64,000 bases of DNA from Mesobacterium_A hydrothermale (GTDB lineage Bacteria; Pseudomonadota; Alphaproteobacteria; Rhodobacterales; Rhodobacteraceae), in NCBI RefSeq assembly GCF_035818635.1, contig NZ_JAYLLH010000012.1, positions 1-64,000 on the forward strand, given 5' to 3'. The notes under the pieces were generated by a model. That model made no database searches. It was given only the letters and a program-made list of their open reading frames with translations, and had not been told where the DNA came from. Numbering within the stretch: position 1 is the stretch's first letter; every line of letters begins with the position of its first letter. Position numbers and translations under genes: made by a program. Shown here in pieces: positions 17,109-25,485 of the stretch.

Positions 17109-18055
17109 TTGTCCGCCTTCTTGTCGGCGTCGTCCTCATCGTCCTCGTCGAATTCCTTCATCAGCGGATCGTCGAAATCGGCGGGGTCGTCGAACAGGCT
17201 CTCGTTTTCGCCGATGATCCCCTCGGCGCGGGCCTCTTCGTCTTTCTTCTTCTCGACCATCTGCACCAGCCAGATCGATATCTCGTACAGACCATAGACC
17301 ACGGTAAACAGGATCACCTGGGTGGTGACGTCCGGCGGCGTGACCAGCGCGGCCACGGTCAGAATGCCGACAATGGCATATTTCCGTGTCGCCCGCAGCC
17401 CCCGTGACGACGCAAGCCCGGCCTTGCCCATCAGCGTCAGAAGAACCGGCAGCTGGAAGCACAGGCCAAAGGCCACGATCATTTTCAGGGTGATATCAAG
17501 GGTTTCGTTCACCTTGCCGTTGAACACGATGTCGATGCCATGGTCCGCTGCATCGGCGGATGCGTCGCCGCCGAAATAGGCCGACACCATCGAGGGCACG
17601 TCGGCAAACCCCAGGAAGAACGCCATGGCCAGCGGCACCACGACATAATGCGCGAATGCCGCGCCCAGCAGGAACAGCAGGGGCGACGCGATCAGGAACG
17701 GCAGGAAGGCATTCTTTTCATTGCGGTACAGCCCCGGTGCCACGAAGCGCCACAGCTGGTAGCCGATGACCGGGAAGGACAGCGCCAGCCCGCCGACAAC
17801 CGAGATCCGGATCAGGGTAAAGAAATACTCTTGGGGCGCGGTATACTGCATCACCGGGTTCGGATTACCAAGACCGCGCATGGTCTTTTCGATCGGCATC
17901 AGCAGAAAGTCGAGCAGGTAGCCGCCGACCGAGAAACAGATCACCATGCCGACCAGAAAGGCCACGACCGACCAGATCAGCCGGGTGCGCAACTCGGCCA
18001 GATGCTCGATCAGCGGGGCCGAGGAGTCGTCCAGATCGTCGGTGTTGGCGTTCAT
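17105..18055 (-). CDS. tatC: Twin-arginine translocase subunit TatC
   Basis: A 316-residue, six-helix membrane protein that binds twin-arginine signal peptides. It begins with the conserved APLIEHLAELRTRLIWSV and contains the FFTLIRISVVGGLALSFPVIGYQLWRFVAPGLY block and a glutamate-containing periplasmic loop. A long acidic tail of about 50 residues (EEARAEGIIGENESLFDD...) extends the usual 250-residue length, a feature of Rhodobacteraceae TatC. It overlaps tatB and the DUF815 gene by 4 nt each. The system exports folded cofactor enzymes. Confidence 0.96.
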   Translation of the reverse strand: MNANTDDLDDSSAPLIEHLAELRTRLIWSVVAFLVGMVICFSVGGYLLDFLLMPIEKTMRGLGNPNPVMQYTAPQEYFFTLIRISVVGGLALSFPVIGYQLWRFVAPGLYRNEKNAFLPFLIASPLLFLLGAAFAHYVVVPLAMAFFLGFADVPSMVSAYFGGDASADAADHGIDIVFNGKVNETLDITLKMIVAFGLCFQLPVLLTLMGKAGLASSRGLRATRKYAIVGILTVAALVTPPDVTTQVILFTVVYGLYEISIWLVQMVEKKKDEEARAEGIIGENESLFDDPADFDDPLMKEFDEDDEDDADKKADK

Positions 18056-18516
18056 TTCTCGTCCTTGGCATCGTCCGTGGCAGGGGCGGTGTCACTGGCC
18101 AGTTCGGCCTCCAGCGCCTCGGCCTTCTTGGCCGCTTCCTCTGCCTCGCGCTTTTTGCGGTTGGCGGCGGCACGGGCCGCGCTGGCCTCGATCTTCTTGC
18201 GCTGGGCGTCCTTTTCGGCGGCCAGCTTGCCGGTCTCGCTGTCGGGGTCGAGCGTGATTGTCTTGGCCGCGTCCTTGACGCCGTCCATGGCCGTGCTGAC
18301 CGGATTGGTGGCGGCGCGCAGCGTCTTTTGCAGATCGCTGACGCCTGCATCGTCGGCGGCATCGTTCATCGCGCGGGAAAACTCACGCGCCATGCCCTTG
18401 GCCTTGCCGACGAACCGTCCGATGTTGCGGAACAGCACCGGCAGGTCCTTGGGACCGACCACGATCAGCGCAACCACGCCGATCACCAAAAGCTCGGACC
18501 ACCCGAGATCGAGCAT
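18052..18516 (-). CDS. tatB: Sec-independent translocase protein TatB
   Basis: A 154-residue protein with one N-terminal membrane helix, MLDLGWSELLVIGVVALIVV, followed by the GPKDLP turn and an amphipathic helix (LFRNIGRFVGKAKGMAREFSRAM). This is the TatB pattern, including the glutamate in the helix. The C-terminal part is a charged, Ala/Lys/Glu-rich coiled region. TatB forms the receptor complex with TatC. tatA lies 6 nt upstream, and the tatC start overlaps its stop by 4 nt. Confidence 0.94.
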   Translation of the reverse strand: MLDLGWSELLVIGVVALIVVGPKDLPVLFRNIGRFVGKAKGMAREFSRAMNDAADDAGVSDLQKTLRAATNPVSTAMDGVKDAAKTITLDPDSETGKLAAEKDAQRKKIEASAARAAANRKKREAEEAAKKAEALEAELASDTAPATDDAKDEK

Positions 18517-18522
18517 CGCGGC

Positions 18523-18738
18523 TTACACCTTGTCTTTTTCTTCCGACGGGGTCACGTCCTTGGCCTCTTCCGCGGTCTGGTTTTCAAGTTCCTCGGTGCC
18601 GTCCTTGACGCCTTTCTTGAAGGCGGTGATGCCTTTGCCGACCTCGCCCATGAGCGAGGAAATCTTGCCGCGGCCGAACAGAACCAGCACGACGACGGCG
18701 ATCAGAAGAAGGCCGGGAAGGCCGATGTTGTTGAGCAT
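18523..18738 (-). CDS. tatA: Sec-independent translocase protein TatA
   Basis: A 71-residue pore-forming Tat subunit: membrane helix LPGLLLIAVVVLVLFG, the FGRGKISSLMGEVGKGI hinge and amphipathic helix with the conserved FG, and an acidic tail. The start MLNNIG was chosen because AAGGAGA lies at the right distance; the frame extends upstream without meaning. It is first in the tatA-tatB-tatC-DUF815 operon and divergent from the WYL regulator. Confidence 0.95.
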   Translation of the reverse strand: MLNNIGLPGLLLIAVVVLVLFGRGKISSLMGEVGKGITAFKKGVKDGTEELENQTAEEAKDVTPSEEKDKV

Positions 18739-18873
18739 TGGATGTCTCCTTGCAGCCGCGGGCCGCAACCGGCCCGGTGGAAATTCAGGCCCACCACATA
18801 CGGGTTTTGTCCCCCGACCGGAAGCGCAATTGCACCATTCCACGGTCCGGCGCGGCTGAAAATCGCACCTCTT

Positions 18874-18910
18874 TTGACAGGATGCTGTCAACTGACAGGA
18901 TAATGACAGT
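18874..18910. promoter_or_regulatory. Cluster of TGACAG half-sites
   Basis: TGACAGGATGCTGTCA (18875-18890) is an inverted repeat, CTGTCAACTGACAG (18885-18898) is a second overlapping one, and a further TGACAG lies at 18904-18909. Four half-sites in 35 nt precede the WYL regulator gene and face tatA. The first TTGACA could be a -35 element. Autoregulation by the WYL protein is inferred. Confidence 0.6.
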
Positions 18911-19009
18911 ATAGTGCTCGCAGACTGGGCAGGCCCGGCCCAGAATCACCCCAAGGTGACGCCCGCGCCGGGGCCCGGCCCGAAACACCTGCGCAAGGAC
19001 AGTTCCGCC

Positions 19010-19687
19010 ATGTCGCGTTCCGACCGCCTGTTCGACCTGATCCAGATCCTGCGTGACGGCAAGCTGCACCGCGCCGAAGACCTGGCGCGCACGCTGGGCG
19101 TGTCGATCCGCACGGTCTATCGCGACATGGACACGCTCGCCGCCTCTGGCGTCCCGGTCGAAGGCGCGCGCGGGGCGGGGTACATGGCCACCTCTGCCGT
19201 CACGCTGCCGCCCCTGAACCTGACGCTGGCCGAACTTGAGGCGCTGCACATATCCATCGCGGTGCTGGGGCAGTCACAGGACGCGGAATTGCAAAAGGCC
19301 GCCGCCTCGCTCTCTGCCAAGATCGAAGCGGTGCTGCCCGAAGACACCGCCGCCAACCGCGGCAGTTTCGGCTTTTCGGTCTATCCGTTCGACCGCGCCG
19401 CGCAGGGGTTTCGCCACATGCCGACGATCCGCGCTGCGATCCGGGTCCGGCAAAAGCTGGAACTGGACTACCTGGGTCAGGACGGCGCGCGCTTCCGTCG
19501 GATCGTGCGGCCGTTGCACATGGATTACTGGGGCAGGCTCTGGACCCTGACCGCCTGGTGCGAAACGACCCAGACGTTCCAGGTCTTCCGTGTCGACCGT
19601 ATCGAAACCCTCCGGGTGTTGCCGGGCCTCTTCGTCGATGAACCCGGCAAGACGTTGAAGGACTACCAATCCGGTCAGCAGCCCTGA
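19010..19687 (+). CDS. YafY-type HTH/WYL transcriptional regulator
   Basis: A 225-residue DNA-binding regulator. Residues 1-55 are an HTH_11 winged helix (RLFDLIQILRDGKLHRAEDLARTLGVSIRTVYRDMDTL). Residues about 130-215 form a WYL domain (LELDYLGQDG..., RIVRPLHMDYWGRLWTLTAWCETTQTFQVFRVDRI), normally a ligand sensor. The start MSRSDRLFDL gives the standard YafY N-terminus. The upstream region carries four TGACAG half-sites. No obvious target gene is adjacent besides tatA, so its regulon is unknown. Confidence 0.9.
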   Translation: MSRSDRLFDLIQILRDGKLHRAEDLARTLGVSIRTVYRDMDTLAASGVPVEGARGAGYMATSAVTLPPLNLTLAELEALHISIAVLGQSQDAELQKAAASLSAKIEAVLPEDTAANRGSFGFSVYPFDRAAQGFRHMPTIRAAIRVRQKLELDYLGQDGARFRRIVRPLHMDYWGRLWTLTAWCETTQTFQVFRVDRIETLRVLPGLFVDEPGKTLKDYQSGQQP

Positions 19688-19695
19688 GCGCTGGA

Positions 19696-19755
19696 AGTCT
19701 TTGGTTTTCCAAATACCTCCGGGGTGAGGCCGAAGGCCGAGGGGGCGGAGCCCCC
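19696..19755 (-). repeat. Intergenic repeat, TATTTGGAAAACCAAAG variant
   Basis: Minus orientation: GGGGGC/GCCCCC hairpin (19741-19755), then GGAGGTATTTGGAAAACC and AAAGACT. It lies between the convergent WYL and nlpD genes. Confidence 0.75.
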
Positions 19756-19794
19756 AACGATTTTTCGAAGAAAAATCGCGCGCCGATCCGACGT

Positions 19795-20988
19795 TTACTG
19801 CAGGAACGGCATCGGGTCGACGCTGTCAAACCCGCGCCGCACTTCGAAATGCACGTATGGCGGCGATCCCGGGCGCAGCGCGCCGATGGCCTGGCCGCGG
19901 CTGACCCGGTCGTCCTTTTTCACCTTGATATCCCCGACGTTGGCATAGACCGTCAGCAGGTTGTCGGGGTGCTTGATGACCACAATCGGCACGTTGTCGG
20001 CATCCGAAGTCACCGCCGCAACCACACCCGACGCCGCCGCCTTGACCGGCGATCCGGCCGAGGACGAAATGTCGATCCCTTCGTTCCGGCCCTTGGCGTA
20101 TTCGCGGATGATCGAGCCCGAGACCGGAAAGCCCATCTCGGCGTTGCGCGTCACCGGCTTGGTGGTTTCCAGCGCGGGGGCCGCGGGCACGGCCGGTTTC
20201 TCCGACGCCGGCGGCGGGGTCTCGGCCGGCAGCGGTTTCGACGCGCTTGGCGGTTCCGGCGTGGGCGAGCCGGTGCCGGGCAGGATGGGGGCGTCGTCTT
20301 CGGCCGCGGGGGCAGCCACCGGGTCTGCACCCACCGGGATCAACAGGAACTGGCCCTCGCGCAGGGTATAGTTGCGGTCGAGGCTGTTCCAGTCGGCCAG
20401 CGCCCGCACGCTGACGCCATAGAGCCGCGAGATCGTATAGGCAGTTTCGCCGCGCGCCACCTTGTGGCGGATCGGTTCCGTACCGGTCTGGGGGTCGGGG
20501 GCCTTTTGCGCAGCGGGCTTCGCAGGCGTCGGCTCGGCACTTTCGATGGCGCTTTCGGCCAGTTCGGTGATGTCCACCTGCGACGGCGGACGGATCGGGC
20601 CGGTGGTGGCGGCGCCGGTGGCGGGCGACGGTTCGGCGACGCGGCGCGGCAGGGCGATGATTTCGCCCGGGCGCAGGCTGTCTTCGGGTTTGACCCCGTT
20701 GTAACGCCCCAGCTCACCTGCGGGCAGGCCGACGCGGTCGGCCAGGGTTTGCAGCGTGTCCCCACGTTGCGCCACCGCGACCTGGTAGTTCGGATAAGAC
20801 AGGATGCCTCGGTTGTCCGGCTCTGGCCGCTTGGCGCTGGCGGCCCGCGCGGCGCTGGCGGTCGAGAAATTGTCGCCCATCTTGCCACGCATGTCGAAAT
20901 CGAACCCGTCGCTGCACGCACAAAGCGCCGCAAGGGCCAGCGTGGCAACAGACAGGCGCAGCAGGTTCCGGGGGGCGGACTGGCGCAT
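19795..20988 (-). CDS. nlpD: NlpD-like LysM/M23 lipoprotein
   Basis: A 397-residue envelope protein. The N-terminus is a lipoprotein signal with a likely lipobox Cys25. Two LysM peptidoglycan-binding domains follow (about 68-112 and 171-217), then a Pro/Ala-rich linker and a C-terminal M23/LytM domain (about 288-397). The zinc motif HxxxD is degenerate (GRNEGIDISS), while the later HFEVR remains, as in E. coli NlpD. So it more likely activates amidases during cell separation than cuts peptidoglycan. It lies downstream of surE and pcm, the same order as in gamma-proteobacteria, but no rpoS follows. Confidence 0.88.
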   Translation of the reverse strand: MRQSAPRNLLRLSVATLALAALCACSDGFDFDMRGKMGDNFSTASAARAASAKRPEPDNRGILSYPNYQVAVAQRGDTLQTLADRVGLPAGELGRYNGVKPEDSLRPGEIIALPRRVAEPSPATGAATTGPIRPPSQVDITELAESAIESAEPTPAKPAAQKAPDPQTGTEPIRHKVARGETAYTISRLYGVSVRALADWNSLDRNYTLREGQFLLIPVGADPVAAPAAEDDAPILPGTGSPTPEPPSASKPLPAETPPPASEKPAVPAAPALETTKPVTRNAEMGFPVSGSIIREYAKGRNEGIDISSSAGSPVKAAASGVVAAVTSDADNVPIVVIKHPDNLLTVYANVGDIKVKKDDRVSRGQAIGALRPGSPPYVHFEVRRGFDSVDPMPFLQ

Positions 20989-21067
20989 CTCGAACTCCTC
21001 AATGTCGGCGCGCCCCCAATACGTCCGGGGGCGTCGTTATCAACCCATGGTTACATCTACCCGCTGG

Positions 21068-21712
21068 TCAAGCGTCCTTGCCCAGACCTTCGACCAGCGG
21101 CACAAATCGTACCGGGCGCAGTTCCTCATAGTCAAAGCCGGTGTCCAGCCGCGTCACGCGGATCAGGCTTTGCACCGTGTCGGACTGCCCCACCGGCACC
21201 ACCATGATACCGCCAATCTTCAGCTGGGCCAAGAGCGGCCCCGGCGGGTCTTCCGCCGCCGCCGTCACCAGGATCCGGTCGAACGGGGCCTGGTCCGGCA
21301 AGCCGAAGCTGCCATCGCCGGTGATCGTGGTGATGTTGTTCAAATCCAGCGCCTCGAACACTTCGCGCGCCTCTCGCACCAGCCGCATGTGGCGATCGAC
21401 GGTATAAACCCGGCGCGCCAGCTGGCTGAGGATCGCCGCCTGGTAACCCGAGCCGGTGCCGACCTCGAGCACCTTGTCCCGCGGCTGGACCCGCAGCGCC
21501 TGCGTCATCAGTCCCACGACCGAGGGCTGGCTGATGGTCTGGCCACAGGCGATGGGCAGCGGCATGTCGTCATAGGCGCGGTCGGCGAAATACCCGCGCA
21601 CGAATTGCGCCCGGTCGAATTTTTCCATGGCCGACAGCACGTTGCGGTCCGTGACGCCCTTCGACCGAAGGGCGTAGAGAAACTGCATCTTGGCTTCGGC
21701 ATCAAAGGTCAT
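21068..21712 (-). CDS. pcm: Protein-L-isoaspartate O-methyltransferase
   Basis: A 214-residue SAM-dependent enzyme that repairs isoaspartyl residues in aged proteins. It shows the PIMT start RSKGVTDRNVLSAMEKFDRAQFV, the substrate region YDDMPLPIACGQTISQP, and the SAM loop LEVGTGSGYQAAIL. The later VTAAAEDPPGPLLAQLKIGG motif is typical. The start overlaps the surE stop by 4 nt (ATGA), so the two are translated together. nlpD follows 79 nt downstream. Confidence 0.95.
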   Translation of the reverse strand: MTFDAEAKMQFLYALRSKGVTDRNVLSAMEKFDRAQFVRGYFADRAYDDMPLPIACGQTISQPSVVGLMTQALRVQPRDKVLEVGTGSGYQAAILSQLARRVYTVDRHMRLVREAREVFEALDLNNITTITGDGSFGLPDQAPFDRILVTAAAEDPPGPLLAQLKIGGIMVVPVGQSDTVQSLIRVTRLDTGFDYEELRPVRFVPLVEGLGKDA

Positions 21713-22491
21713 TCAAAGGCGGCCTTCAGCCGGCCCAGGCTGTCTTGCGCGGTCAGGTCGGGACGCATCGGCGTGACGCTGACATAGCCGTCAAGGTTCA
21801 CCGCCGCATCCGATCCGGGCGCCGAGGGCGCGCGCTGGTCGCCGCCCTTGATCCAGAGGAACTGCCGTCCGGACGGTGCGCTGTGCGGCTCGACCGAGAA
21901 AACGGTGCCCTCGCGGCGGCCCTGCGGCGTGACCTGGATGCCCTTGACGGCAGCGGCGGGCACGGGCGGGAAGTTGACCGAATAGAACAGCCGGTAGCCG
22001 GTCTGCTCAGCGGGATCCTGCGCAAGAATCCGTCGGATGACGTCGGCGCCAAAAGCCTCCGCCGCCGAGAACGGCGCGGCATGGTCGGTTTCGGGCCCAA
22101 GGTATTGCGACAGCGCGATTGAGGGCACCCCCTGAAGCGCGGCTTCGATAGACGCGCCCAAAGTGCCGGAATAAAGCGAATTTTCGGCGGAATTATTGCC
22201 CCGGTTTACCCCGGACAGCACGAGGTCGGGCTTGGCGTCCTTCATCACCTCGTGCAAGCCGGCCAGCACGCAATCCGCCGGGCTGCCTTCCGTCGCGAAA
22301 ACGCGGTCGGACATGCGGATGATCATCATCGGGTGGGTATAGCTGATGCAATGCCCGACCCCCGATTGTTCGAACGCGGGCGCAACGGTCCAGACCTCGC
22401 CGTCAGCGCCAGCGACGTCTTCGGCGATGGTCTTGAGCACCTGTAAGCCCGGCGCGTTGATCCCGTCGTCATTGGTGATGAGTATGCGCAT
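21709..22491 (-). CDS. surE: 5'/3'-nucleotidase SurE
   Basis: A 260-residue phosphatase acting on nucleoside monophosphates in stationary-phase survival. The metal site ILITNDDGINAPGL (3-16) carries the paired aspartates. The GTPADCV-like segment appears as TEGSPADCVLAGL and the SGVNRGNN loop is intact. It is the first gene of a surE-pcm-nlpD block. Upstream on the same strand lie a 24-nt inverted repeat pair and an SDR gene. Confidence 0.95.
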   Translation of the reverse strand: MRILITNDDGINAPGLQVLKTIAEDVAGADGEVWTVAPAFEQSGVGHCISYTHPMMIIRMSDRVFATEGSPADCVLAGLHEVMKDAKPDLVLSGVNRGNNSAENSLYSGTLGASIEAALQGVPSIALSQYLGPETDHAAPFSAAEAFGADVIRRILAQDPAEQTGYRLFYSVNFPPVPAAAVKGIQVTPQGRREGTVFSVEPHSAPSGRQFLWIKGGDQRAPSAPGSDAAVNLDGYVSVTPMRPDLTAQDSLGRLKAAFE

Positions 22492-22556
22492 GGTTCTGAC
22501 CCCTTTTGCCCTTCAATAGGCAAAGCACCGGGGCGGGGCAAGCGCACAGCAAGTGT

Positions 22557-22635
22557 CTTTCATCTTTCTCCAAATACTCAATCTCCGGCGCCGACACGCA
22601 GGGCGGCGTTTTGAGTATTTTTGGAAAGATGAAAG
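22557..22635. repeat. Two intergenic repeat tails head-to-head
   Basis: The 24-nt arm at 22557-22580 (CTTTCATCTTTCTCCAAATA plus CTCA) and the arm at 22612-22635 are reverse complements at 21 of 24 positions, with a 31-nt loop. This makes a long potential hairpin between the SDR gene and surE. The same tail appears singly at 11291 and 35171. Confidence 0.8.
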
Positions 22636-22642
22636 CAGGGGG

Positions 22643-23284
22643 TCAGAGCAGTTCGGGCAGGAGCCGTGCGGCTTCGTCCTGGATTGTCGCCAGTTTGCTG
22701 CGGTCCTCGCCGGGATGGAACCGGGCGCGGGTGGCGGTGGCCATCGGGTGTGGCGCCAGGATGCGAACCGAAGGGCCGATCTTGGCGCATTCGGCCTGCC
22801 AGCCGCGGACCAGCGCGATCTGTCCGGTCTTCGTGCTGGCGTAGTGGCCGAAGAAGGGCGCTCCTGCGTGGGGGTCGTCGAAGAAAATCGCAGTGCCGGT
22901 ATCGCCCAGCAGCGCGCCGATGTAGGGCACGAGGTGGCCCATGGCGCGCAGGTTGGTGTCGACCGATCTTTCCCAGTCCTTGCCATCGAGATGGGCTGTG
23001 GGCGTCAGCGGCGCGGCGTGGATCGCGGTGTGCACCCAAAGCGCGGCGCCGCCCCAGCGATCGTGGATCGCGCGGCACAGTTGCGCCATCGCGTCGGCAT
23101 TGGTGATGTCCATAGGTGCAAGCGTGGCGTCGCCGCCCCGGGTCTTGATGCGGTCGTCAAGGTCTTCGAGCCCGCCGACGGTCCGCCCGACAGCGACGAT
23201 GTGATGGGTGTCGGACAACAGTTCGGCGAGGGCAAAGCCCAGGCCGCGCGAAGCCCCGGTGATAAGCGCAACAGGTCTGGTCAT
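22643..23284 (-). CDS. Short-chain dehydrogenase/reductase
   Basis: A 213-residue classical SDR with the cofactor loop TGASRGLG at 9-16 and the active-site pair Tyr148 and Lys152 (FFGHYASTKTG). The central NAG motif is altered to HTAIHA near 85-90, and a serine before the Tyr is not obvious, so catalysis may differ. Substrate unknown. The start MTRPVALITG gives the standard family N-terminus. It lies on the minus strand between the paired repeat and the divergent glycosyltransferase. Confidence 0.85.
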   Translation of the reverse strand: MTRPVALITGASRGLGFALAELLSDTHHIVAVGRTVGGLEDLDDRIKTRGGDATLAPMDITNADAMAQLCRAIHDRWGGAALWVHTAIHAAPLTPTAHLDGKDWERSVDTNLRAMGHLVPYIGALLGDTGTAIFFDDPHAGAPFFGHYASTKTGQIALVRGWQAECAKIGPSVRILAPHPMATATRARFHPGEDRSKLATIQDEAARLLPELL

Positions 23285-23358
23285 GGATGCGGATGTGCGC
23301 CTTTTGCCCGGAGGCGTCAAGGGCTTGCAGCGCCGCTTGGCGCGGGGGAAAAGGGGGC

Positions 23359-24441
23359 ATGGATTTGCGACGGGGCCTTTTGCCGGAAACCGACACGCTG
23401 CCCCGGCTGCCGGGGCTGGCGGAGATGCTGGCGTCAGACACCGCGCCCGGGTGGGATGGCTGGGACTGGCTGGAGCCGTCCGGGGCTGATGGCGCCGGCG
23501 GGGCGGCGTTGGTGGTGTTGCACGATGCGCTGTGGCTGCCGCGCGCGGGGTTGATCGTGGACAGTGCCGGGCGGCCTGCCTTTGCCAGCGCCGGGCAGGT
23601 TCCGCCCCGGATACGCTTGCCGGGAGCGACGCAAACCCGCGATGGCTGGCGAGTCACCGCCAGCGGTGCGGCGCGGGTCGACCGGGCGGCGCTGTGGATG
23701 GCGGGCGGTGCGGCGCGGAACTATGGCCATTTCCTGTTCGATGCGTTGCCAGGGGTATGCGCGCTGGACGATGCCGGCATCCTGGCGCAGGTTCCCGCGA
23801 CGGCGCCGGTCTTGCCGGACTGGGCGCGCACGGTTCTGAAGATGGCCGGCGTGCAGGTGCGGGAACGGGGCGAACCGGTGCTGCGCATCGGCACGCTGGT
23901 CTATGTCACCTCGATGAACGCCTATCTCAACCGATGCGGTCCGTTGATCCGCCCGGCGGCAGCGCGGCTGCGAGGGACCGGGGCGGCCGGGCGGGGCGGG
24001 GCGGTGTACCTGTCGCGGCGCGGCTATAGCGGGCGCATCCTGGTTGAGGAGGCGCAGATCGAGGCGGCGCTGTCGGGGCGCGGGGTCGATGTCATACGCC
24101 CCGAAAAGCTGTCGCCGGATCAGCAGCGCGCGCAGGTTGCGGGACGCGATGTGCTGATCGGGCCTTCGGGGGCGGCGCTGGCCAACATGATTTTCCTGCC
24201 GCGTGGCGCGCGGGTGATCGAGATCCGGCCGGAGCCGGTGCAGGAGCCGTGGATGGACCTGGCCTGCCGCGCGCTGGGCCTGATGTTGACGGTGGTGCCG
24301 GGATCGGGACCGTTGCCGCGCGCGCAGGTGCCACTGGCGGCGCGGGTGCAGCAACTGCCGAGGTGGGCTTTGCGGCGATATCACTATGCCTATTCCGCCG
24401 ATCCGGGGCAGGTTCTGGCGGCGTTGGACGCGGCGCGCTAG
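23359..24441 (+). CDS. Glycosyltransferase family 61 protein
   Basis: A 360-residue protein of the GT61 (DUF563) type. Recognised blocks are MAGGAARNYGHFLFDALPGVCALD near 115-135, YLSRRGYSGRILVEEAQIEAAL near 215-240 and DVLIGPSGAALANMIFLPRGARVIEI near 265-290. These are the family's substrate and nucleotide-sugar motifs. In Rhodobacteraceae such proteins are usually linked with surface polysaccharide; no other polysaccharide gene is here. The start was chosen at MDLRRGLLPETD. The 3' end overlaps the convergent DUF2199 gene by 4 nt. Confidence 0.85.
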   Translation: MDLRRGLLPETDTLPRLPGLAEMLASDTAPGWDGWDWLEPSGADGAGGAALVVLHDALWLPRAGLIVDSAGRPAFASAGQVPPRIRLPGATQTRDGWRVTASGAARVDRAALWMAGGAARNYGHFLFDALPGVCALDDAGILAQVPATAPVLPDWARTVLKMAGVQVRERGEPVLRIGTLVYVTSMNAYLNRCGPLIRPAAARLRGTGAAGRGGAVYLSRRGYSGRILVEEAQIEAALSGRGVDVIRPEKLSPDQQRAQVAGRDVLIGPSGAALANMIFLPRGARVIEIRPEPVQEPWMDLACRALGLMLTVVPGSGPLPRAQVPLAARVQQLPRWALRRYHYAYSADPGQVLAALDAAR

Positions 24442-25001
24442 GCGGTGAGGTGCGGGCGGATATCCTGCCCGCAGGCGGCATAGATGTCGAGCAGGTCGTC
24501 AAAGCTGATGCCGACATGCTGAGCCTTGGCCAGCGGTCCGTCGTGCGCGGTCAGGGTCGGGCGTTCGGCAACGGTGCCGGGGGTCAGGTCGCAGGCGATC
24601 GGCTCTTCGGTTTCGAAGCCGGGCAGATCGTTCATCAGCCAGGCAAAACACCCGTCGAACCCCGCATCGCCGTTACAGAAGTCGATGTAGCGATAGAAGT
24701 TTTCCGGCGTGACGCTGGCCCAGACGGCAAAATGGAACACCTCGTCGCTGCCACGGATCGGCAAGGGCAGGACGCAGCAGATGAAGCGGTGCTGTTCCCA
24801 GCGGCAGAGGTCGGCCGACAGGCGATCCTCGCCTGCGTCGAGAATGTCGCGGCCGGTTGCCTGACGATCCCCATGTGGCCAGCAATCGGGGTGGTCGAGC
24901 CCGATGTCGAAAATGCCGTTGAACGACCGCCCGCAACAGGGGCAGGTCCGGGTTTCGTCGTTGAAGCGCCGCCAGCGGGCGTCGAGGGGAAGAAGGTTCA
25001 T
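24438..25001 (-). CDS. DUF2199 domain protein
   Basis: A 188-residue cytosolic protein matching DUF2199. It has a CPCCGRSFNGIFDIGLDHPDCW N-terminal region with a CxxC pair (probable zinc or structural site) and the family sequence RLSADLCRWEQHRFICCVLPLPI. FHFAVWASVTPENFYRYIDF follows. The function is unknown. The start MNLLPLDARW was chosen because the upstream extension has no family character. It is convergent and overlapping with the GT61 gene and divergent from the small secreted protein. Confidence 0.82.
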   Translation of the reverse strand: MNLLPLDARWRRFNDETRTCPCCGRSFNGIFDIGLDHPDCWPHGDRQATGRDILDAGEDRLSADLCRWEQHRFICCVLPLPIRGSDEVFHFAVWASVTPENFYRYIDFCNGDAGFDGCFAWLMNDLPGFETEEPIACDLTPGTVAERPTLTAHDGPLAKAQHVGISFDDLLDIYAACGQDIRPHLTA

Positions 25002-25100
25002 GGCTGCGACATGTCGGGTCCGGTTGGCAAGGTCAAGCCCGGGCTGGGCAAACCGCGCGATCTGCGCCACTCTGGCCCAGGTTCCGAGGCGGAGGATGCG

Positions 25101-25406
25101 ATGCGGCAGTGGATCTTGGCGGGGGCACTGGTGTTGCCCGGTCTTGCAGTTGCGGATGAAATCAGCGGCGATTGGTGCGGGCCGGAGGGCGGGGTGATCA
25201 CGATCCGCGGCGATCGGGTCACATCCCCCGGCGGGACGGTGACAGACGGGCTTTACAGCCGGCACCGTTATGAATTCCTGATCCCCGAGGGCGAAAGCGA
25301 TGCGGGCGGCTGGTTCGTCATGCGGCAGGTGTCGGAAGAGCAGGCCGTGGTCCGTGTCGATGACGGAGCGGCGCAGACCTGGACGCGCTGCCAGGGGATG
25401 AGCTGA
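25101..25406 (+). CDS. Small secreted hypothetical protein
   Basis: A 101-residue protein with a clear Sec signal peptide (MRQWILAGALVLPGLAVA, cleavage near 18). The mature part has two cysteines (positions 26 and 97) that could pair in the periplasm and a beta-rich pattern (GGVITIRGDRVTSPGGTV). It is of a type common in Rhodobacteraceae; I do not recognise a named family. GGAGG lies just before the ATG, supporting this start. Confidence 0.75.
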   Translation: MRQWILAGALVLPGLAVADEISGDWCGPEGGVITIRGDRVTSPGGTVTDGLYSRHRYEFLIPEGESDAGGWFVMRQVSEEQAVVRVDDGAAQTWTRCQGMS

Positions 25407-25485
25407 CGCCGCTGGCCGTGTCAGCGATGCGCGACAGGCCGGGCGATTGCCCGGCCCGTGCGGCCCGCGAGATGGCCCTGCGGGG

